Source: Hungatella sp. UBA4396 (GTDB lineage: Bacteria; Bacillota; Clostridia; Lachnospirales; Lachnospiraceae). From it: 64,000 nucleotides of DNA. Positions 1 to 8,046 of this stretch are shown here, piece after piece. Numbering within the stretch: position 1 is the first letter of the stretch; every line of letters starts with the position of its first letter. The stretch spans positions 62,001 through 126,000 of the forward strand of contig DGRE01000060.1 in the NCBI GenBank assembly GCA_002389905.1, in the 5' to 3' direction. A model generated the notes under the pieces. The model had not been told where the DNA came from. It saw only the letters and a program-made list of their open reading frames with translations, and made no database searches. Made by a program: the position numbers and the translations under genes.

Positions 1-920
1 ATATCGCATTAAAGAAAGAAAAGATGTTTTCCAGAGTGGTCACGGCTTTTCGCCCTGATAAAGCCATGTTTCTTTTACAGGACACTTTTTCAGACTATTT
101 AGACCGGCTCTCAGATGTGTCCGGCGTTTCAGTCATCTCCTTTAAAACCATGCTGGATGCGTTGGAAGCAAGGCTGCGTTTCTTTCAGGAGACAACCGGA
201 ACTACGGTCAGCGATGACGGAATTCCCCATTTCACCTGGGCGGATTATACGGAGGCGGAGATTGAAGCTGTTTTTGAAAAGGCAAGAAAAAAGCAGCCGG
301 TCAGTGACCATGAGAAAGATCAGTACCAGAGCGCCTTCCTTTATGAAATGGGACGCAGATACAGCAGAACCGGATATGTCATGCAGCTGCATATCGGCAC
401 CTACTTAGATGCCAACACGGCCGGTGTGGCGCGGACCGGACATTCCACAGGTTTTGACTGCACAGATGACCAATGCTCCGTAACAAGTGTGGGAGAACTG
501 CTGAACCGTTTGACCATGGCAGGTGAGCTTCCTAAGACGATTCTTTACCCTCTTGACGGGAGCAAAATTGAGACGTGGGCCATTCTTGCGGCAGGCTTTT
601 GTGATAATGGAGTCAAAGCAAAGGTGCAGCTGGGCGCACCGTGGTGGTTCAATGATCAGGCATATGGCATTCAGAGGCAGTTTGAGGCGTGTGCAAGTCT
701 CTATCCGGTCAGTTTGTCCGTTGGTATGCTGACAGACAGCCGCAGCTTTATTTCCTATCCGCGTCATGAACTGTACCGCCGGGTATTGTGCAATTACTTA
801 GGAGAGCTTGTGGACAGAGGGGAATATTTCTCCGGTGAGGAAGCCTTGAAACAGGTAATTGAAGATGTGTGCTTTAACAATGCCAATGAATTCTTCGGAT
901 TTCATGTAGATAGAAAATAA
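1..920 (+). CDS. uxaC: Uronate (glucuronate) isomerase, 5'-truncated by window edge
   Basis: The reading frame is open to the first base of the window, so this is the C-terminal ~305 residues of a protein that is usually about 465 residues; the first ATG at 24 is internal. The family interconverts D-glucuronate/D-fructuronate and D-galacturonate/D-tagaturonate in the cytoplasm, the entry step of hexuronate catabolism. Visible family blocks are MQLHIGTYLDAN (metal-site His region), LPKTILYPLDGSKIE, QLGAPWWFNDQ, and the very typical GMLTDSRSFISYPRHE followed by RRVLCNYLGELV near the C-terminus. It ends in a good terminator. The pectinesterase and YhcH-like genes near 42 kb would fit the same pectin/uronate diet, although they are not linked to it. 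Confidence 0.95.
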   Translation, partial: IALKKEKMFSRVVTAFRPDKAMFLLQDTFSDYLDRLSDVSGVSVISFKTMLDALEARLRFFQETTGTTVSDDGIPHFTWADYTEAEIEAVFEKARKKQPVSDHEKDQYQSAFLYEMGRRYSRTGYVMQLHIGTYLDANTAGVARTGHSTGFDCTDDQCSVTSVGELLNRLTMAGELPKTILYPLDGSKIETWAILAAGFCDNGVKAKVQLGAPWWFNDQAYGIQRQFEACASLYPVSLSVGMLTDSRSFISYPRHELYRRVLCNYLGELVDRGEYFSGEEALKQVIEDVCFNNANEFFGFHVDRK

Positions 921-926
921 AGATTG

Positions 927-975
927 AAAATGGGCTGCTGCGTACCAGGTGACTGATGCGGCAGCCATTTTTTGT
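927..975 (+). terminator. Rho-independent terminator of uxaC
   Basis: AAAATGG-G-CTGC pairs with GCAGCCATTTT (one bulged G) around a ~20-nt loop and is followed by a T run, seven bases after the uxaC stop codon. Confidence 0.7.
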
Positions 976-1013
976 GAAAAAAGAAAAAGGTGAAGGAATT
1001 GGAGCAAAGAATA

Positions 1014-1778
1014 ATGTTGGAAGAAATAATCCCGGACATCTGTCTGGCAGAGGAGCAGTGGAAAGGAAATATCATTATCTGTCCGGGCGGGGCATATAAA
1101 TGGCATTCTCCGCGGGAAGCCCTGCCAGTGGCCAAGGCATTTGCCGGGCAGGGGTGGAAGCCGTGGATTCTGTATTATTCAGTTTCGGAGCAGGGAGAGG
1201 TACTGGGAACCATACCGCTTTGTCAGGCAGCAGCCGCCGTGGAAAGGGTGAGAAAAAACTGCCCGGATAAGCCGGTGGTTGTCTGCGGTTTTTCTGCCGG
1301 AGGGCATGTGGCGGCAAGTCTTGGGGTACACTGGAATGATGATGCTGTATTTGCAAAAAAAGAACAGGCCCGGATTCGCCCGGACGGGCTGATTTTGTGC
1401 TATCCGGTTATTACGGCCGGACAATATGCCAATCAGGAGAGTATAAATGCCCTTGTAAAACTGGAAAAGGCATCTTATTTCAGCCTGGAAAATTATGTCG
1501 ATAGGCAGACACCTCCTGTTTTTTTGTGGCATACGGCTTCTGACAGTGCTGTGACAGTGCAGAATACGCTGATGTTTGCCAACAGTCTGGCTGCAAAAGG
1601 GGTTCCTTTTGAACTGCATATCTATCCCTATGGAGTGCATGGGCTGTCGCTTGCAACAAAAGAAGTGGAAGAACCTGAAAAAGAGAGATATGCAGATGCA
1701 CATGTGGCGGGATGGTTCCGGCAATGTACGGAATGGCTTGATATCATATTTTATAAATCCACACAGGCAGAAACTTAA
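1014..1778 (+). CDS. Alpha/beta hydrolase, esterase/lipase type (BD-FAE / acetyl-xylan-esterase-like)
   Basis: A cytoplasmic 254-residue serine esterase of the short alpha/beta-hydrolase group that often deacetylates carbohydrate or small acyl esters. The catalytic triad can be placed: nucleophile S94 in GFSAGGH, acid D177 in HTASDSAV, and base H209 in YPYGVHG. The oxyanion region is CPGGAYKW at about residue 23. I start it at ATG 1014, which has GGAG nine bases upstream; a GTG at 990 in the same frame has no such site. No signal peptide is present. It lies between a terminator and a Nudix gene. Given uxaC upstream, a role in removing acetyl groups from plant sugars is plausible, but the substrate is not shown by the sequence. 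Confidence 0.85.
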   Translation: MLEEIIPDICLAEEQWKGNIIICPGGAYKWHSPREALPVAKAFAGQGWKPWILYYSVSEQGEVLGTIPLCQAAAAVERVRKNCPDKPVVVCGFSAGGHVAASLGVHWNDDAVFAKKEQARIRPDGLILCYPVITAGQYANQESINALVKLEKASYFSLENYVDRQTPPVFLWHTASDSAVTVQNTLMFANSLAAKGVPFELHIYPYGVHGLSLATKEVEEPEKERYADAHVAGWFRQCTEWLDIIFYKSTQAET

Positions 1779-1891
1779 AAAGAATAATATTGCATATGAG
1801 TCCAAAAAGAGGTATACTAAAGCCAGTCTGTGAGACACACCAAAACCAAACTCCCATCCGGGAGAGACGGTTACACTCTGGAGGAATTGCA

Positions 1892-2344
1892 ATGATAGAA
1901 GCAACGAGCTGTGGCGGTGTGGTTATTTTTCGAGGTAAAATTCTGGTTTTGTATAAGAATTACAAGAACAAATATGAAGGTTGGGTTTTGCCGAAGGGAA
2001 CAGTAGAAGCGGGTGAAGAGTATAAAGAAACGGCGCTCCGGGAAGTGAAGGAGGAGACGGGAGTCAGTGCGTCCATTATCAAGTACATTGGTAAAAGCCA
2101 GTACTCTTTTAATACACCCCAGGATATGGTCGAAAAGGATGTGCACTGGTATCTCATGATGGCCGACAGCTATTACAGTAAACCACAACGGGAAGAATAT
2201 TTTATTGATTCGGGATACTACAAATTCCATGAAGCGTATCATCTTTTGAAGTTTTCCAATGAAAAACAGATATTGGAAAAAGCGTACAATGAGTATCTGG
2301 ATTTAAAGAAGAGCAATTTGTGGGGCAATAAGAAGTATTTCTAA
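1892..2344 (+). CDS. Nudix hydrolase
   Basis: A 150-residue Nudix family pyrophosphohydrolase. The Nudix box is complete at residues 36-58 (G-x5-E-x7-REVKEETGV), carrying the Mg-binding glutamates. Members hydrolyse nucleoside diphosphates linked to another moiety, such as oxidised NTPs, Ap4A or ADP-ribose; this one has no extra domain that would settle the substrate. The start at 1892 is preceded by GGAGG at the right distance, while the longer frame reaching 1790 has none. A terminator follows. The macro-domain gene next downstream also belongs to ADP-ribose or nucleotide metabolism, which may or may not be a coincidence. Confidence 0.9.
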   Translation: MIEATSCGGVVIFRGKILVLYKNYKNKYEGWVLPKGTVEAGEEYKETALREVKEETGVSASIIKYIGKSQYSFNTPQDMVEKDVHWYLMMADSYYSKPQREEYFIDSGYYKFHEAYHLLKFSNEKQILEKAYNEYLDLKKSNLWGNKKYF

Positions 2345-2351
2345 AGCATAG

Positions 2352-2377
2352 AAAAGGGGCCGGGTCAGGCTCCTTTT
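2352..2377 (+). terminator. Terminator of the Nudix gene
   Basis: AAAAGGGGCC / GGCTCCTTTT hairpin with a 6-nt loop and trailing T residues directly after the stop codon at 2344. Confidence 0.65.
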
Positions 2378-2500
2378 GTGCATGGTTGGGAAAAAATCTT
2401 AAAACTTCATAAACATGCTAGGAATAACAGGAAATTCAGGTTATAATGAACAGGTAAATGGTACCTGTCCATTGAGACAGACATATTTGGAGGGTGGATT

Positions 2501-3019
2501 ATGCTGAAATATTACAACGGAGATATTTTTACCTCTGATGCGGACATTATCTGCCATCAGGTAAACTGCAAAGGAGTATTTGAAAAGGGCCTTGATGGGC
2601 AGATCCGGAAGCTTTTTCCGGAGGTGGAAAAGACCTACAAGCTTCTGACAAAGCAGTGGCAGGAGCAGGTGGATGGAAGAACCCGGGAGCTTTTAGGGCG
2701 TGTTTCTGCACAGCCTGTTCAAAAGGATGGACGGTGGTTTTTGATCGCCAATCTATACGGACAGGACGATTATGGAAAAGATAAGGTTTATACTGATTAT
2801 AGGGCCCTGGAACAGGCTGTCCAGGAGATCCGTGATTTTGCCGATGCACGGGATAAACAGGAAAAGATAGCTTTTCCATATATGATTGGCTGCAGCAATG
2901 CAGGGGGAGATTGGGAAGTCGTACAGGTGATTTTAGAAAGAGTTTTTAAAGGCTATGAAGGAGAAGTCCAGATTTGGAATAATAAACGCAGCGCAGACGG
3001 AGCCTCGGCTGTTCGGTGA
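2501..3019 (+). CDS. Macro-domain (ADP-ribose-binding) protein
   Basis: 172 residues. The N-terminal stretch GDIFTSDADIICHQVNCKG (residues 6-24) is the typical macro-domain opening, in which the Asp and the Asn of VN contact ADP-ribose. A later block PYMIGCSNAGGDWEVV matches the second loop of the same fold. Proteins of this kind remove ADP-ribose from proteins or nucleic acids, or deacetylate O-acetyl-ADP-ribose. The resemblance is closest to the small TARG1/ALC1-like branch, but that sub-assignment is tentative. It has its own upstream TATAAT at about 2443 and an AGGGTGG-type ribosome site. The next gene starts 26 bases downstream, so the two are probably co-transcribed. Confidence 0.82.
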   Translation: MLKYYNGDIFTSDADIICHQVNCKGVFEKGLDGQIRKLFPEVEKTYKLLTKQWQEQVDGRTRELLGRVSAQPVQKDGRWFLIANLYGQDDYGKDKVYTDYRALEQAVQEIRDFADARDKQEKIAFPYMIGCSNAGGDWEVVQVILERVFKGYEGEVQIWNNKRSADGASAVR

Positions 3020-3045
3020 GCCAGAGGCGAAAGGGAGGAATTGAC

Positions 3046-3279
3046 ATGGCAAAGGGAAGCTCTTTGAGCCGCAGCATCAACTCGTTTTATGTGGAATGGA
3101 GCGCCATCAATCATTATTTATCATCTTATGAATGCGAGAAAAACGGAATTCCCTATGTAGGCTTTGGAGATCCAAGGGTCCAGAAGCTGTGGAAGGGATT
3201 GTCCGGTCAGGAAAAAAGAGAAATCATGAAGCGCCTGGGCGCAAAAAATGAGACAGAATTACAGAATTACTTCACTTGA
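3046..3279 (+). CDS. Small conserved-looking protein of unknown function
   Basis: 77 residues, charged and soluble, beginning MAKGSSLSRSINSF with an aromatic stretch YVEWSAINHYL. I do not recognise the family. The start at 3046 is chosen because GGGAGG lies at 3033-3038. A GTG at 3016 in the same frame would overlap the end of the macro-domain gene. It sits tightly between the macro-domain gene and a 5'-3' exonuclease gene (15 bases to the latter's start), so all three may form one transcription unit related to nucleic-acid or nucleotide handling. Confidence 0.7.
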   Translation: MAKGSSLSRSINSFYVEWSAINHYLSSYECEKNGIPYVGFGDPRVQKLWKGLSGQEKREIMKRLGAKNETELQNYFT

Positions 3280-3294
3280 AGAATGGAGAAACAC

Positions 3295-4371
3295 ATGTCG
3301 GAAAGAAAATTCATAATCGTTGACGGTTCTTCCATGCTGTCAACCTGCTATTACGCTGTTTTACCAAGAGAAATCATGTTTGCAAAGACAGAGGAAGAAA
3401 AACAGAAGCATTATGACAAAATCCTCCACGCCAAGGATGGCACCTATACCAATGCCATCTTCGGTATGCTGAATATGGTGGTCTCTCTGATGAAAAAGCA
3501 GAAGCCGGAGTATATTGCCTTTGTGTTTGATAAAACCAGAGATACCTTCCGGAGAGAGCTGTATGCGGAATACAAAGGAACAAGAGGAGTGACTCCGGAA
3601 CCTCTCATCAATCAGTTCATATTAATAGAAGAAATCCTTAAAAGCGCAGGTTTTCAGGTGCTTTTAAGCGAACAGTATGAAGCCGATGATTACGCCGGAA
3701 GCCTGGTCATGAAATTCAGGGAAGAGACTTCGATTATTCTGATGACAAAGGACCATGACTATCTCCAGCTGGTGAATGATGAGCACAATGTCCGCGCCTG
3801 GATGGTTCAGACCAAGCAGGAGAAAGCCGATGACCTTTATAAGAAGTATTATTCTTTTTACGGCGTGAACAAAAAAGATATCAATCTTCCTGAAAAGGTT
3901 TTTGAATATACCGCAGCCACTGTACTTCGGGAGGAAGGCGTCAGGCCGGAGCAGATTGCAGATTTAAAAGGAATTCAGGGAGATTCTTCTGATAACATTC
4001 CGGGAGTTAAAGGCGTCAGCAGTGCGGCACCTCTTCTTTTGAGAGAATACGGAACCGTGGAAGAAATTTACCGTTCCATCCGCGAGGCAGAAGGGGATAA
4101 AAAGTCCTTAAAGGAACTGCAGGATTTCTGGAAAAATGAGCTGGGTATCAGCCGTTCTCCTTATAAAGCCATGACAAAGGAAAGTGAAGAGGAGCTGTGC
4201 GGTGAAAAGGCTGCTCTGCTCTCCAAGACTCTGGCAACCATGAAAACAGACATTTCCATTGACATGAGCCTGGAGGATTTTTCTTCAGAATCCTATCAGG
4301 AAGAAAAGATCAGGGAATGGCTGAAAAAACTTGATATAAAAGAAGCTTCTATTTTTGGTTCTGAGAAATAA
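3295..4371 (+). CDS. Stand-alone 5'-3' exonuclease / flap endonuclease (Pol I N-domain type)
   Basis: 358 residues equivalent to the 5' nuclease domain of DNA polymerase I but without polymerase parts. It removes 5' flaps and RNA primers with two Mg ions. Metal-site motifs are visible: IIVDGSSM near the N-terminus, FVFDKTRDTFRR (about residue 80), YEADDYA, MTKDHDYLQLV, and the helix-3-turn-helix block GIQGDSSDNIPGVKGV that grips DNA. It starts at ATG 3295, six bases after GGAG; the ATG at 3283 overlaps that ribosome site. A weak GGGGAC...GTCCC-TTT hairpin at about 4408-4434 may end the transcript. Confidence 0.9.
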   Translation: MSERKFIIVDGSSMLSTCYYAVLPREIMFAKTEEEKQKHYDKILHAKDGTYTNAIFGMLNMVVSLMKKQKPEYIAFVFDKTRDTFRRELYAEYKGTRGVTPEPLINQFILIEEILKSAGFQVLLSEQYEADDYAGSLVMKFREETSIILMTKDHDYLQLVNDEHNVRAWMVQTKQEKADDLYKKYYSFYGVNKKDINLPEKVFEYTAATVLREEGVRPEQIADLKGIQGDSSDNIPGVKGVSSAAPLLLREYGTVEEIYRSIREAEGDKKSLKELQDFWKNELGISRSPYKAMTKESEEELCGEKAALLSKTLATMKTDISIDMSLEDFSSESYQEEKIREWLKKLDIKEASIFGSEK

Positions 4372-4461
4372 GCGGACTTTCTTCAAAAGTATTTTTTTAC
4401 CGGGTTTGGGGACACTCTGTATGAGCGTCCCTTTCCGATTGAGAAAAAGGAGAAATAAATT

Positions 4462-5958
4462 ATGAATCAATCATATGAAACATTGTCAGCTTTGCTGGAA
4501 AAAACTATGGCCCTTCAGACAGCCCTCATCATGTTTGAGTGGGATAATGAAACCCTTGCACCGGAAGGAGCCGGTTCCTACACGTCAAGAGTGGTGGGAG
4601 TTCTCTCCCAGGAGTATTACAACATAATGACGGGAGATGAGATGGGAGAGACCATCGCTGCCTGTGAAAAGGAGGAAGGACTGACCGCCACAGAGCAGGC
4701 CATTGTCCGGGAGGCCCGGGAAGCCAGAGAAGAACTGGTGTGCGTTCCTGCAAAAGAATACCGGGAAAATGCCCAGTTGATAGCCGAATCTGCCAGAATC
4801 TGGGCAAAGGCAAGAAAGGATGGGAAATTCGAGGACTTTGCTCCCACCCTTGAAAAAGTAATCGGTTTTAAGAAAAAATTTGCTTCTTACCGCAAAAAAG
4901 AAGATCAGAAGCTGTATGACATCATGCTGGATGAGAATGAAAAAGGCTTTAATATGGAGCTTCTGGATCAGTTTTTCGGTAAGCTGAAGGAAGAAATCGT
5001 ACCTCTCTTAAAAGAGATTATGGAGAAGGGAAGAAAGATTGACGCTTCTTTTTTAAAGGGAGATTATCCGGAAGAAAAGCAGAGAGAGCTGGCCAGATAT
5101 CTTGCGGAGTATGTCGGCTTTGACTTTGAAAAGGGTGTGCTGGCAGAAAGTGCCCATCCCTTTACCACCAACCTTCACAATCACGATGTGAGGATTACCA
5201 CTCACTATGGAGATCATGTGGACAGTTCTATCTTTTCTGTCATCCACGAAGCCGGCCATGGAATTTATGAGTTGGGAGTTTCCGATGAGCTGACCCAGAC
5301 CCCGGTAGGACAGGGTTCCTCCATGGGTGTCCATGAATCCCAGTCCCGTTTTTTGGAAAATATCATCGGACGTAGTCCGGCCTTTTGGGTGCCTCTTTAC
5401 GGGAAATTGCAGGAGCTTTTTCCGAAGCAGCTTGGAAAGGTTTCCAGAGAACAGTTTGTGGAAGCAGTTAACAAAGTGGAGCCGGGTCTGATCCGGATTG
5501 AAGCTGATGAACTGACCTACAGCCTTCACATTATGATTCGCTACGAAATCGAAAAGATGATTGTAGAGGAAGATATTGATTTGGAAGAGCTTCCGGAAAT
5601 ATGGGCAGGCAAATACGAGGAATACTTGGGAATTCGTCCGGAAAATCCGTCCGAAGGAGTCCTTCAGGATATTCACTGGTCTCAGGGCCTGTTCGGATAT
5701 TTCCCATCCTATGCCTTGGGAAATGCCTTTGGAGCCCAGATTTACAACCATATGAAAAAAGAGATGGATTTTGACCAGCTTCTTGAGAACGGAAAAGTAG
5801 AAGTAATATGCCAATTCCTTCGGGAAAACATCCACAGGTTCGGAAAGCTGAAAACCAGCCGCCAGATATTAAAGGATATTACAGGGGAAGATTTTACGCC
5901 GGATTATTTCATTCAGTACCTAAAGGAAAAGTACGGGAAGCTGTATGAATTGTCATAG
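4462..5958 (+). CDS. Carboxypeptidase Taq family metallopeptidase (M32)
   Basis: 498 residues, the usual M32 length. The Zn site HEAGH is at residues 262-266, and the glutamate ligand is in GVHESQSRFLEN shortly after; YFPSYALGNAFGAQ near residue 415 is another family block. M32 enzymes release C-terminal amino acids from peptides in the cytoplasm, with broad specificity. No signal peptide is present. It has a good AAAAGGAG ribosome site. It is followed 29 bases later by cysK, so joint transcription is likely, though no functional link is evident. Confidence 0.95.
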   Translation: MNQSYETLSALLEKTMALQTALIMFEWDNETLAPEGAGSYTSRVVGVLSQEYYNIMTGDEMGETIAACEKEEGLTATEQAIVREAREAREELVCVPAKEYRENAQLIAESARIWAKARKDGKFEDFAPTLEKVIGFKKKFASYRKKEDQKLYDIMLDENEKGFNMELLDQFFGKLKEEIVPLLKEIMEKGRKIDASFLKGDYPEEKQRELARYLAEYVGFDFEKGVLAESAHPFTTNLHNHDVRITTHYGDHVDSSIFSVIHEAGHGIYELGVSDELTQTPVGQGSSMGVHESQSRFLENIIGRSPAFWVPLYGKLQELFPKQLGKVSREQFVEAVNKVEPGLIRIEADELTYSLHIMIRYEIEKMIVEEDIDLEELPEIWAGKYEEYLGIRPENPSEGVLQDIHWSQGLFGYFPSYALGNAFGAQIYNHMKKEMDFDQLLENGKVEVICQFLRENIHRFGKLKTSRQILKDITGEDFTPDYFIQYLKEKYGKLYELS

Positions 5959-5987
5959 GAAATATGTACTCAGAGGAGAGGATAAGT

Positions 5988-6917
5988 ATGGACAATATTA
6001 AAAAAAGCGTTCTGGAACTGATCGGCAGCACTCCCATGATGGAGCTGGGCAATTATGCAAGGAAGCACGATCTGTCCGCTTCCATTATTGCAAAACTGGA
6101 ATGCTTTAATCCCGCAGGAAGCGTAAAGGACAGAGCTGCCCTTTTCATGATTGAGGAAGCGGAAAAAGCCGGAATATTAAAGCCGGGAGCTACCATCATA
6201 GAGCCTACATCCGGAAATACGGGCATTGGAATTGCCAGCATTGCCGCTGTAAAAGGATACCGGGCCATTCTTATTATGCCGGAGACCATGAGTGTGGAAC
6301 GGCGCAGTCTTTTAAAGGCATATGGCGCAGAAATCGTTCTGACAGAAGGCTTTAAAGGCATGAAAGGCGCTATTGCAAAGGCAGAGGAACTGAACCAGGA
6401 AATCGAAGGCTCCGTTATTCTGGGCCAGTTTGACAATATCTCCAATCCTAAGGCCCACCGTGAGACAACGGGACCGGAAATCTGGAGAGATACCGACGGC
6501 AATATTGATGTGTTTATTGCAGGCGTGGGAACCGGAGGAACCATAACCGGAGCAGGAGAGTACTTAAAGGAAAAGAATCCTGATATCAGGGTGATTGCAG
6601 TGGAGCCGTCAGGTTCCCCCATCCTCTCAGGAGGAAAGCCAGGCCCTCATGGAATACAGGGAATCGGAGCCGGATTTGTTCCTTCTATCCTCAATACCGG
6701 TATCTACGATGAAATCATCACCATTGAAAATGGAGAGGCTTACGAAACCGGAAAAGAAATTGCTCAGACAGAAGGCATTCTGGTGGGGATTTCTTCTTCT
6801 GCAGCCGTACGGGCTGCCAGGGAGGTTGCAAAAAGGCCGGAATATGCAGGGAAGAGAATTGTGGTTCTGCTTCCTGACACAGGAGACAGGTATTTGTCCA
6901 CTCCTCTGTTTTCTTAA
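5988..6917 (+). CDS. cysK: Cysteine synthase A (O-acetylserine sulfhydrylase)
   Basis: 309 residues, standard for CysK. It is a PLP enzyme making L-cysteine from O-acetylserine and sulfide. The PLP lysine is K47 in NPAGSVKDRAA; the substrate loop EPTSGNTGIGIA and the phosphate-cradle GTGGTITGAG are intact. ATG 5988 is favoured over 5964 because AGGAGAGG lies just upstream at 5974-5982. A strong bidirectional terminator follows, shared with the convergent yihY gene. No cysE lies beside it in this window. Confidence 0.95.
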   Translation: MDNIKKSVLELIGSTPMMELGNYARKHDLSASIIAKLECFNPAGSVKDRAALFMIEEAEKAGILKPGATIIEPTSGNTGIGIASIAAVKGYRAILIMPETMSVERRSLLKAYGAEIVLTEGFKGMKGAIAKAEELNQEIEGSVILGQFDNISNPKAHRETTGPEIWRDTDGNIDVFIAGVGTGGTITGAGEYLKEKNPDIRVIAVEPSGSPILSGGKPGPHGIQGIGAGFVPSILNTGIYDEIITIENGEAYETGKEIAQTEGILVGISSSAAVRAAREVAKRPEYAGKRIVVLLPDTGDRYLSTPLFS

Positions 6918-6932
6918 ATTTTATACAAAAAA

Positions 6933-6973
6933 AGCCAGAGGTACAAGGTTCTAAACCCATTTACCCTCTGGCT
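6933..6973. terminator. Bidirectional terminator between cysK and yihY
   Basis: AGCCAGAGG (6933-6941) pairs perfectly with CCTCTGGCT (6965-6973). It is flanked by an A run on the left and a T run on the right, so it can serve both convergent genes. Confidence 0.8.
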
Positions 6974-6977
6974 CTTT

Positions 6978-7814
6978 TTATGTGCGGTCGTGTTCCTTCC
7001 AGTCTTCGGAGTAATAATAGTTTATTTCAGCCCCCAAAAAGAGGATGCAGATACAGGCATAAAGCCAAAGCATCATCAGCACAATGGCAGTAAGACTTCC
7101 GTACATGACGGAGAAGCTGTTGAAGTGAGTGAAGTAAATAGAAAACCCAAAGGAGAAACAAATCCAGCCCAGGGTTGAAAATCCGGCACCGGGAAGCTGC
7201 TTCCGGAAAGACTGTTTCTTTGACGGAACGTAGGTGTAAAGGACGGCAAAGCACATGGTCATAATGAAAATAAACATGGTTCGGAAGGCCAGAACGTACT
7301 GGGTGATCTCCGCCAGAATGGGAAAGTGGCGGTTCATAAAACTTTGAATGGAGCTTCCCAAAACCAGAAGAATCAGTGTCAGGATTGAAATGACCATGAA
7401 CACGATGGTGTAACCGGCACAGATTACCCGGGTCACAAAGTAATTGCGTCTTTTCTCCTGACCGAACACTCTGTTTAAACCCCTCTCAATGCTTAACATC
7501 CCTTTGGAGGCAGACCACAGGGCGGTGATTGCTGTTATAGAAAGCATGGTCACCGGGGAATTGGTATAAAGATTATCAATCACCGTCACAATAATACTGT
7601 CCATTTTTAAATTGCTGGGAATGATTGCAATCAGAAGCTGGAGCAGGCTGGCTTTGGTAATATGCGGGGTGAGCTGAATTAAGGTCATTAAGAGCATGAT
7701 AAAAGGAAATGCTGCAATAATGATAAAAAAAGACGCCTGCGCCGCATATACAGTCATCTCATCCCGGGCAAATTTTTTGAATACCTGCCCGCATTTTAGT
7801 AGCAACTGGATCAT
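6978..7814 (-). CDS. YihY/BrkB family inner-membrane protein
   Basis: 278 residues with about six hydrophobic segments. Early QASFFIIIAAFPFIMLLMTLI and the central block TALWSASKGMLSIERGLNRVFG are characteristic of the YihY (formerly and wrongly called RNase BN) family. The function of the family is not established; a membrane transport or permeability role is assumed. AGGAGAAAGGA precedes the start codon on the minus strand. It is convergent with cysK and divergent from the ABC exporter genes, with a 232-base divergent intergenic region. Confidence 0.9.
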   Translation of the reverse strand: MIQLLLKCGQVFKKFARDEMTVYAAQASFFIIIAAFPFIMLLMTLIQLTPHITKASLLQLLIAIIPSNLKMDSIIVTVIDNLYTNSPVTMLSITAITALWSASKGMLSIERGLNRVFGQEKRRNYFVTRVICAGYTIVFMVISILTLILLVLGSSIQSFMNRHFPILAEITQYVLAFRTMFIFIMTMCFAVLYTYVPSKKQSFRKQLPGAGFSTLGWICFSFGFSIYFTHFNSFSVMYGSLTAIVLMMLWLYACICILFLGAEINYYYSEDWKEHDRT

Positions 7815-8046
7815 AATACGTCCTTTCTCCTGACCCGAATATGAACTTCCCAGGACAAGGCCATGGAATGGTCTAAAAGCAGCTTCTCATAAGCTATACT
7901 ATGTAGCATATTACCATGGGACAAAAAAAATATCAAGGCATTGCATATCAGGATAAGATTGACAAAACAGGATATAACTTTTAGAATAAATAAAGCGGTC
8001 TTATTGTTCATATATATATGATTATTCAAAAGCGGAGGAGATTGAA

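Noticed and set aside
1179..1904. Long minus-strand frame of 241 codons opposite the esterase
   Set aside because: Lies antisense to a well-supported gene with a complete catalytic triad; its translation has no family features.
5053..5835. 260-codon minus-strand frame opposite the M32 peptidase gene
   Set aside because: Antisense shadow of a gene with all family motifs; no ribosome site.
7811..8029. 72-codon minus-strand frame upstream of yihY with one hydrophobic segment
   Set aside because: No ribosome site before its ATG, overlaps the yihY start, and occupies the divergent promoter region; likely chance.
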